From contig NW_006921533.1 in the NCBI RefSeq assembly GCF_000340215.1, positions 187,616 to 251,615 of the forward strand: a DNA stretch of 64,000 nucleotides, written 5' to 3'. The position numbers and the translations under genes are program-made. The notes below the pieces were generated by a model, which searched no databases, had not been told where the DNA came from, and saw only the letters and a program-made list of their open reading frames with translations. How positions within the stretch are numbered: position 1 is the stretch's first letter; the number at the start of each line of letters is the position of its first letter. This DNA is from Pseudocercospora fijiensis CIRAD86 (lineage: Eukaryota; Ascomycota; Dothideomycetes; Mycosphaerellales; Mycosphaerellaceae). Below are positions 57,244 through 64,000 of the stretch, one piece after another.

Positions 57244-60200
57244 TTATTTAGTCTCGGGGTCGTCTAGCTATAATTCTAGGCGGTCTTTATCGCTAGACTA
57301 GTTAGGTTCCTCAGAGTTAGAGTTAGATAGCTAGAAGTCTAGTTTACTATTAGAATCGGAATTAATATCGGAAACGCTCTATATATAGTTAATCCGTATA
57401 TAACCCTCCCTTTGTTCTTAAGTTATTCCTAATAGCTTACTAAGACGAATCTAGGGATAGGCATAGTTCGCAGGTAGAATAGGATCTATAATAGCGGTAG
57501 GATCCTCCTCCCGATAGGCATCTAAGGACGGTAGAGGGTCTATAGAGGCACTAACTTCTTCTTCGGTCGGCGGAGGGCAGGTAGGTTCGCGTAACTTAAC
57601 GATCTTCTTTAGATTAGCCCGAAGGTAAGAGTGCTTTAAGGTAGCACTATCTAGCTCCTAAAGAAGGTATACGGAACCCGAGTAAAGGACCTCCTTTACT
57701 CTATAAGGACCCTTTTACTTAAAGGCTAGCTTATAGGAGTAACTGTACTCTAGTTCGGACCGGTATAGAAGGACTATATCGCTAACCTTTAGAGGTTCCT
57801 AATTAATAGCATTATAGTTATTAAAATACTACTTAGCCTCTTCCCGAAGCCGACGTTGTCGAGCAAGACCCTCTTAAGAAGTCGTAGTTATATCCTTAAG
57901 AGCCTTAGCCCGTAGGGCAAGAAGGTCTACCCTAGTACAAATAGACCCCTAATCGTAAACGCCGTACGTACGATAGGACAATTTAATAGGTAGAACGGCG
58001 TCCCTCCTAATTATAAGTTCTACTAGTGTAAGTCTAGTTATATCGATAATAGTAGTTCGGTCCGCCTAGAGAAGGGCTAGGACGCGGATAGAAATAGGAA
58101 CTAATCTATCGCTACTATTAGTTATCTTAGATAGGGCATCAATTAACGACCGATAGCCGCGCTTAATAATAGCATTCGACTACGGATAGTATAGGGAGAT
58201 ACGAACGTTCTTAGCCCCGTACGAAACAAGTAGCGCTTAAACCTCCTTAGCTATATTGTTCGTAGCGTTGTCTAAGATAACCTCGTAAGGTATTCCCTAG
58301 CGGTAAAACAGATCCTTAAATAGGAAGGTAGCTATATTACGGGCATTAATAGCACCGCAACCCTTATAGAAATAATAGGCCTCCGGCTATCGAGAAAGAC
58401 CCTCTCGAATAATATATAGGCTATTATTGCGGCTAAGATAGACCCTATCGCTATACTACCGCTCCCTAACTAACTAGGTAGTAGGGATACGCAGCTCTCC
58501 CGGACGCCGGTAGCTATTCCTAAAGTTGCACTTAGGACAGCTCTTATAGTAGCGGGAGACATTAGCCTATACGCCGTCCTACTAGTAGCGTCGACGAAGG
58601 ATATCGAAGGTGCCCTCCGCCGCCCGGTAGCCGAGCTTATCGTAAACAGAGCGAAGGATTTCTTATCGGGCTACTAGATCGTTAATAACACGCTAGAGCG
58701 GTGCATTAATTATAGCCTATCGCTAAAGGATACAATCTTTAACAAGGAACCTCCGAGAATAGCGAATAATACGACGGTATTAACTCCTTAATAGACTAGG
58801 AGCTTTCTTCGTATAGGTAAGGAAGTAGGCGATATTATAGGAGTCGTCGGAGTAGACCCTATTAAGGATATTATCCCTGCCTAGTTCGCCCGCCTTAGCG
58901 TCGTCCTAGTCCTCGCCGTTAGTAGTAGGGTCTTCGTTAGGCTAGTTACTAGGTTAGTCGTCGGTAGTAGACCTAGTAATTACCGGCATAGCGTTAATAT
59001 AGAAGGCAGTAAAGAAGGTACGGTTAATAACCGCGTCGACATCCTCTTCTTCTATTATCTCGGCGATGTCTTCTTCTATAGTAGGCCTTCTAGAAAGGCT
59101 ATCCGGTCTAGTATGCTTCTTGCTAGGAATATAGAAGACGTCGAAATCAAACAAATAAATCTAGGCAACCTACCGAGCTATCGTAGAGTTAGGCAGGTCG
59201 GAGGCTATACGGTTAAGTTAATAGACTAGCGTCTAAGCGTCGACTTCTAGGCGAAAGAACACTCTAAAGAGCTAAGGTCGGAACTTCTTAAGAGCCTTAT
59301 AGACACTAAGGCACTCTCGCTTGCTAGTATCGTATCGGGCCTCGATAGGTTTCTATAGACCGGACTTATACCGGATAGGGTAACGTAAGGAGGTCTCCTT
59401 ACGATTATACTGCATTAGTATCTCGCCGTAGCCTTCCCCGCTCGAGTCGATAGTAATAATTAGTAGACCTACGCCTTCCGAGTAGTTAATAGAGGTAAGC
59501 GTAGGCGCGCTAATAAGTACCTTAGTAACCTTGTCCTTAGCGGCTTAGTAAACGGAGGTCTATTTAAACTCTGCATCCTTCTTAAGTAAGGCGTATAGAG
59601 GCTTGCATACTAACGCAAAGTTTTCGACCTAGATACGGAAGTAGGAGACTACTCTAAGCTAGATCCGGACATCTTTCTAACAGGTAGGGTCGGGCTAGGA
59701 CATAATCTTTAGGACCCGTATATTATTAGGATAGCGGCCGTTCTTATTAGTTACAAACCCGACAATGTTTATTCGTTTGTATAGGAGCTAGAGCTTCTCC
59801 CTATACACCGTTAGGTTAGCTCGCTCTAGGTCGTAGAGGATACTATCGAGGTTTTAAATATATTCGAGAAAGAACCTGCGGATACTAGGCTCTACTTCTT
59901 TATTATCGTACCTAGTTTTAGGGCCCTTAATGCCGATGTCGTTAAGGAAAGGCATCGCTATATAGGAGATATAGGCCGCGAGGACTTAGTTTATAATGCG
60001 AACGAACTAGGCTACGGAGTTAGTTGCCCCTTATAGAAGGGTGGTTTGTCTATATAGCCTAAGAGGTGTCTCGAAACTAGTAAGGTCGCGGCTATTAGGA
60101 TAGAGAGGTATCTAGTCGTAGCCCGAGAAAACATTAACTAGTAAGGCTATAATACAGTTAGCAAAAGCTTCCGAGAACCTATTAGTCTCCGGAGGGAGGT

Positions 60201-60955
60201 TAGTATCTCTAATCGTAACTGCGTTAAACTTTTGTATAGCGTTAATTAGACGGTACTTCTTTAGTTCCCTAGGAGCTATCTTCTTCTAAACTAGGAAGTA
60301 TAGGTTGCGATACGAGGCATAGGAAGGCTCTAAGGTACTAGCCTTTATACGCTACTATATTATATCCTTAACTATACCTCTTAGGCTTAGGTTTAGCTTA
60401 AACCCTAGGTAAGCCTAAGGCTTATACTCGATCGTTCGGATCCTCTATAGAGGGGCAACCTCCGGGTTAATCCTGCCTAGATACGTAAAGTTATATACTA
60501 ATACGGCTTCGCGGTTATATAGAAGCTCGTATAGCAAATCTAGTTTAAGATTAGAAAGCTCGATACTAGGTTTAATGTTCGCTAGTCTCTCCGGCGTTAG
60601 CCTCGATCCCCTAAGAATAGCGGAGAACTTTTTAGTAATGTACCTCTAGTCGTATAGACTATCCCTAGGTATTAATATCGCTTCGCGGTTAAGGCACTTT
60701 TGTCGCTAGTTAGGATTTCCGCTAGGATTAGACCTATCGGTTATATATACGCTACCCTTTACGGGCTTAATCTTGTTAGCTACCCTCTTATATAGGGTAT
60801 ATATACTAACCGCTCGTAATACCCGAGCCCTCTCTCTTTAACGTTAGGCCCGGAGATTAGCGTAATAGAACAGCGCGTAAACTTTATTAGAAGTCTCCTT
60901 AAGTCGGTAGGTATATAGCTAGTAATCCTAATTTATAATTCCGGCGAAAACGTTA
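57244..60955 (-). pseudogene. pol: E6 pol (RT-RNase H-integrase) of a second gypsy-type element, RIP-degraded
   Basis: RT at about 60,300-59,700 has RLINAIQKFN, FSGYDWIPLYPNSRDLTSF (stop read as Trp) and FLNDIGIKGPKT, where the FLDDIG active site is changed D to N. RNase H ends with FDFDVFYIPSKKHTRPDSLS at about 59,150. The integrase has a zinc domain with SCPKCN, the core motif VILDNATN at about 58,270, and a C-terminal part with VSDIVLLY and FKWKGPYRV at about 57,700. No chromodomain like that of E1-E5. This RT belongs to a different gypsy lineage from E1-E5. No LTRs are visible; the 5' side is cut by E5. The 3' limit is the TAA at 57244-57246. Confidence 0.8.
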
Positions 60956-60961
60956 GATTCC

Positions 60962-60986
60962 TAATAATACCCCTAGGGTAGCATTA
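60962..60986. other. Conserved CCCC/GGGG palindrome between E6 protease and RT frames
   Basis: TAATAATACCCC / TA / GGGTAGCATTA, lying exactly between the two minus-strand frames. Confidence 0.8.
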
Positions 60987-60989
60987 GCT

Positions 60990-62210
60990 CGGCGCTCTAA
61001 TTAGTTAGTTCGGATTCGGGCTCGGGTAGATCCGCTTCCGGCGGCGATGCCTACGACAGTATTATTACCGAGATTCGTGTACTAGGTAGTCGTTATACTA
61101 TTATACTCGCTATCGCTTCGAGTATTCGTCTCCTTAGTATAGAGCCTAGAAACTAGCCTTATCGTATAGAGCGGCGCACCTCTAGATATAACCTATTTAA
61201 GCTATATTAACTTATAGCGCAGATTGCCGGTCTTATAACCGCACTATAGCGTTTCCCGAAGAGCGCTTAGAAGTAGCAAGGATATCCTCGTAGGACTTGT
61301 AGCTAGTGTTCCCGATATAACTAGTAAATACGACTCGGTTACCCTTCTAGTTAGCGATAGTTCCTTCCTAGGAGCTATCGTCGCAGTTGCGCTAGACATT
61401 CCGGGTTATATAAGACTATAGACGACCTAGAATAATTAGCGTGTTCGGGTTAGCGGCAATCTAGAAGGTGAAGGAAAAGTATATACCGAAAGCGTCTACT
61501 ATAACATTATAGTAGGCACCTACTAGCGCAACCTCCCTATTTACTCCCTATATACTAAGGGAAATATCTCTGTTTATTAGTAGTCGGAGCTGTTTAGCCT
61601 AGCGCTTACTTATAATAAGTAACTCTAAACTATTATTAAGTATTGCTAGCAACTGCTAACTATAGCTTCCGATAGTAACTTAAATATAGATAGCGGGAAC
61701 GATAGTAAAGGAACGGGTAACTGCGGAAAGGTCTATATTATTAGGGATAGAGTAGAGTTCCTTAGGTCGAGGAGGTCCTACTTAACCGATTTGTTAGCTA
61801 GTAAATCGGACAGCCTTAATAGAAACTAAAACCGAAGCAGGGTCGGCATTATTATTATCCCCTCGGCCTATCTCCTTAATCCCCTCTTCGTTAGTATTAT
61901 CGATAGTCTCCTAGCTCTCGTAGGTTACTAATTCGCCTTCTACTAACTCCTAGGCCCCTAAAAATTTAGGAAGGAACTATAGAGAAGAGACGTCGATATA
62001 GTCCTCTCGCCCCTATTTACGTCGGAGGGCTACAAGGTCTTTTATAAAGGTTGTATCGTTAGGAATCCGGCTCTAGAATAGGTTAGTAGGCAAACCGTAT
62101 ACTAGAAGCTCCCCTATAGATACGTTAGACTTAAGGTCTAGGAACTATAAAGCCTAGAAGAGAGCATTTACCTTTATATCGTAAGAGTTAGTAGGCCCGG
62201 CACTATACTT
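60990..62210 (-). pseudogene. E6 gag-protease region, RIP-degraded and truncated
   Basis: Minus-strand reading gives a retropepsin-like domain (NNSLELLIISKR, VIVDAFGIYFSF, NPNTLIILGR) followed by a divergent tail ending at the palindrome. Upstream sequence (about 61,700-62,210) is probably gag and is interrupted by E5. Many RIP stops. Confidence 0.6.
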
Positions 62211-62215
62211 CTTTA

Positions 62216-62411
62216 TGTTAGAAGGGTATATTAGCAGGTAGATAGGGTAGTAGTGGGTACGAGTAGTATTCGATAAGGATCTAGAAGGAGAGGGAGGAAG
62301 GCAGGAGAGTTGGCCTAACGCTAAGCGCTAAGCCCTACCTAAGGCATCGAGACCCTAGCTTTACTCGGCCTAGTTACATACTAATTACGTGTAGCCTCTT
62401 TAGCCCTAATA
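62216..62411 (-). repeat. E5 3' LTR
   Basis: 196 bp. In plus-strand terms it starts TGTTAGAAGGG, so the element-sense end is CTAACA, preserving the TGTTAG...CTAACA terminal inverted repeat lost by RIP in the other copies. Confidence 0.93.
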
Positions 62412-63551
62412 TACGCTTCCCTTCTAAAGGCCGCGCCCCCGTAGCCTGCCTATATTCTAATCCCGACCTCTATTACCGCTAACTTAGCAAGTCTAATAAG
62501 CTATTCAGCCGCGCTAAATTGAACACTTAACTACCTAATTATGTAACTATATAAAACCTCACCTCTAAACAATACAATGTACAACTCTAACTGCGCTATC
62601 CTTATATATAATAAAGTGAAGGGATATAAAGCTACAAGAATTGAGGGCTATCGACTAATTATAATACGAGCGCGTCTTCCCTACTATAATAGGTAGACGT
62701 ACGAGGTATTGCAGCCCTACCTCCGCTCTAAGTAATGTCGTACCGAGTTCTTTGCGTCTACTCTTAAAAGACCTAGCAATGTCCGCTCTAAGGGTTTGTC
62801 CGTTCCGAGGGTTGTTCTTATTGTTCGTAGTTTCGCTAGCCCTAATTAGCTAGGTTTAGCAGCCTTTAAGTGTCAATCTTATCTTATCTTTTCAAAAAAC
62901 ATAGCTCGTCTAGTTTCTATAAGTGAAGGCTATTGTAAGTATAGTAGTAGAGGTTCGCCTCGCTTAAAGGATTAGATAGATCGAGGAGTAACCTATTGTC
63001 CGCAAGATCGACCCCGGCTAGCTTAGCTCTATAGTTTTGCCCTTAGTTAGTCTATTAGTCGCTCAATCTTTTTAAGCGGCTTAAAGTTTTGACTTAGCCT
63101 TAAAGTTTTAATCAAACCTTTGACTAAAGGTACCTTAGGCTCGTAGTGTAGGTAAGGTTGCCTTCGCAAGTATAGCGATAATAGTAAGTAATGTTAATAA
63201 TAGCGGTACTAGCCGTCTTAGCGCCAACTTCACCTTGCTTCTAATTTCCTTCTTTAACTAACAATAACTCGGCAATACCGTTACTAATATAGCGGTGTCC
63301 TTCCTTTCTTAAACGGTAACACACTCCGCAATACTGTTACTAATATAGCCGCGCCGGCCGCGCCGTCCTTACCGATTGCCTAGGCCTTAAGGCCTCGATA
63401 GAATAAGGGAATAAGAGGGGGATCTGCAGGGCGCGTTAGTAAAGAGGTAGAGTCCTTAAAAGAGTAGGCAATTGGTTGACGCGTCGTAGCGCGCCTAGTG
63501 TAGTCTTATTGTCCTTTGTTGCTAACAATTGCTTGCCTCTAATTAGTTAGC
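62412..63551 (-). other. E5 long non-coding 3' region
   Basis: About 1.14 kb without open frame. Contains GCCGCGCCGGCCGCGCC at about 63,350 and repeated ACTAATATAGC-type units, as in E1-E4. Confidence 0.65.
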
Positions 63552-63576
63552 TAATAGCACCCCGGGGGTAGCATTA
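63552..63576. other. Conserved CCCC/GGGG palindrome, E5 copy
   Basis: TAATAGCACCCC - G - GGGGTAGCATTA with one mismatch and one offset, about 23 nt past the pol stop on the minus strand. Confidence 0.8.
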
Positions 63577-63598
63577 ATCCTAGGCCTTAATAGTAATA

Positions 63599-64000
63599 TT
63601 ATAAGCTTTTAGCCTTCTTCTTGTTCTTTACGCTAGTCTAATACTTATCTAACAACTCGGTTATATCCTTAAAGGAGTCTTTAGCTTCCTATAAGTCCCA
63701 TTCTAGTAAATAGCCTTGCTATCTTAACAGGTACTCCTTCTTACCTTGCCTAGTCCGATAGTTTAGGATACGTTCTATAGACTACAGTTCTTCGCTATTA
63801 GCTAAGACTTCTTCTAACTTAGTAGGCGCTTTATCGCCTTCGCGTTAGTAGTACGGTTTAAGGAGGGAGATATAGAAGGTATTATAGATAGTATAATAAG
63901 GTAGAAGCCATAACTAGTAGGCCTAGCTATTGCCCTTCGGTTCTCGGATACGGAATGGCCTAATGTATCTTAGTGCGAGCTTGGGCCTTGTTTTGCCGTT
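63599..64000 (-). pseudogene. pol: E5 pol, C-terminal end with chromodomain
   Basis: Minus-strand frame ending TAA (63599-63601), with the chromodomain at about 63,790-63,680 and the integrase C-terminal motif upstream. It runs past the window end. RIP stops present. Confidence 0.8.

Larger units (their letters stand above)
62216..64000 (-). mobile_element. E5: 3' end of a fifth chromovirus copy, running off the window
   Basis: A 3' LTR at 62216-62411, the ~1.1-kb non-coding region, the palindrome (63552-63576), and the pol stop and chromodomain match E1-E4 in minus orientation. The 5 bp before the LTR (CTTTA, 62211-62215) would be the target duplication; the partner lies outside the window. 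It inserted into E6. Confidence 0.93.

Overview
The window looks like a filamentous ascomycete (Pezizomycotina) chromosome. The genes have short introns (about 50-85 nt) with TACTAAC-like branch points, several families are typical of ascomycetes, and large blocks of repeats carry the mark of repeat-induced point mutation (RIP): CpA and TpG are almost absent, TAG/TAA stops replace CAG/CAA/TGG codons, and CpG is kept. A dothideomycete is plausible, but that is inference.

Layout. (1) 1-8455 has ordinary composition. It holds a small secreted Kex2-type repeat-peptide precursor (888-1477, minus), a secreted DUF3237-like protein (2964-3592, minus), VPS16 (3901-6482, minus) and a divergently transcribed AAA-lid/Mg-chelatase-like protein (6719-7741, plus). 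(2) 8456-40217 is a RIP-degraded island built from four complete copies of one chromodomain Ty3/gypsy LTR retrotransposon family (E1-E4). Each has ~197-bp LTRs and an exact 5-bp target duplication. E1 (9064-16542) is plus, E2 (17636-24772) is minus, and E3 (25217-39501, plus) is split by the younger E4 (30307-37401, plus). (3) 40218-48285 is ordinary sequence with a Mn-type cation diffusion facilitator (40693-42158, minus), a zinc alcohol/butanediol dehydrogenase with a 10-nt micro-exon (43819-45023, plus) and an Asn/Ser/Gly-rich protein (45334-47326, minus). (4) 48286-64000 is a second RIP island. It has an unidentified degenerate repeat containing an interstitial TTAGGG tract (50332-50402), a second gypsy-type element without visible LTRs (about 53350-62215, minus) that appears to carry an extra ORF 3' of pol, and the 3' end of a fifth chromovirus copy E5 (62216 to the window end, minus).

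Most notable. The repeat-peptide gene at 888-1477 has a signal peptide, dipeptides that a Ste13-type peptidase could trim, and five 27-residue copies identical in protein sequence and separated by KKR. Its middle exon is exactly four repeat units and its two introns look related, so it is a candidate pheromone-like or RiPP (dikaritin-like) precursor. In the chromoviruses, the 11 nt directly after the 5' LTR are the exact complement of an 11-nt LTR segment, as in Tf1-type self-priming. Gag and pol are joined by a conserved A6 -1 frameshift site. A CCCC/GGGG-centred palindrome recurs nine times at ORF ends in two kinds of element. E1 also carries a fragment of apparently normal host coding sequence. 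Functions are inferred from sequence reading alone, and no database search was possible.
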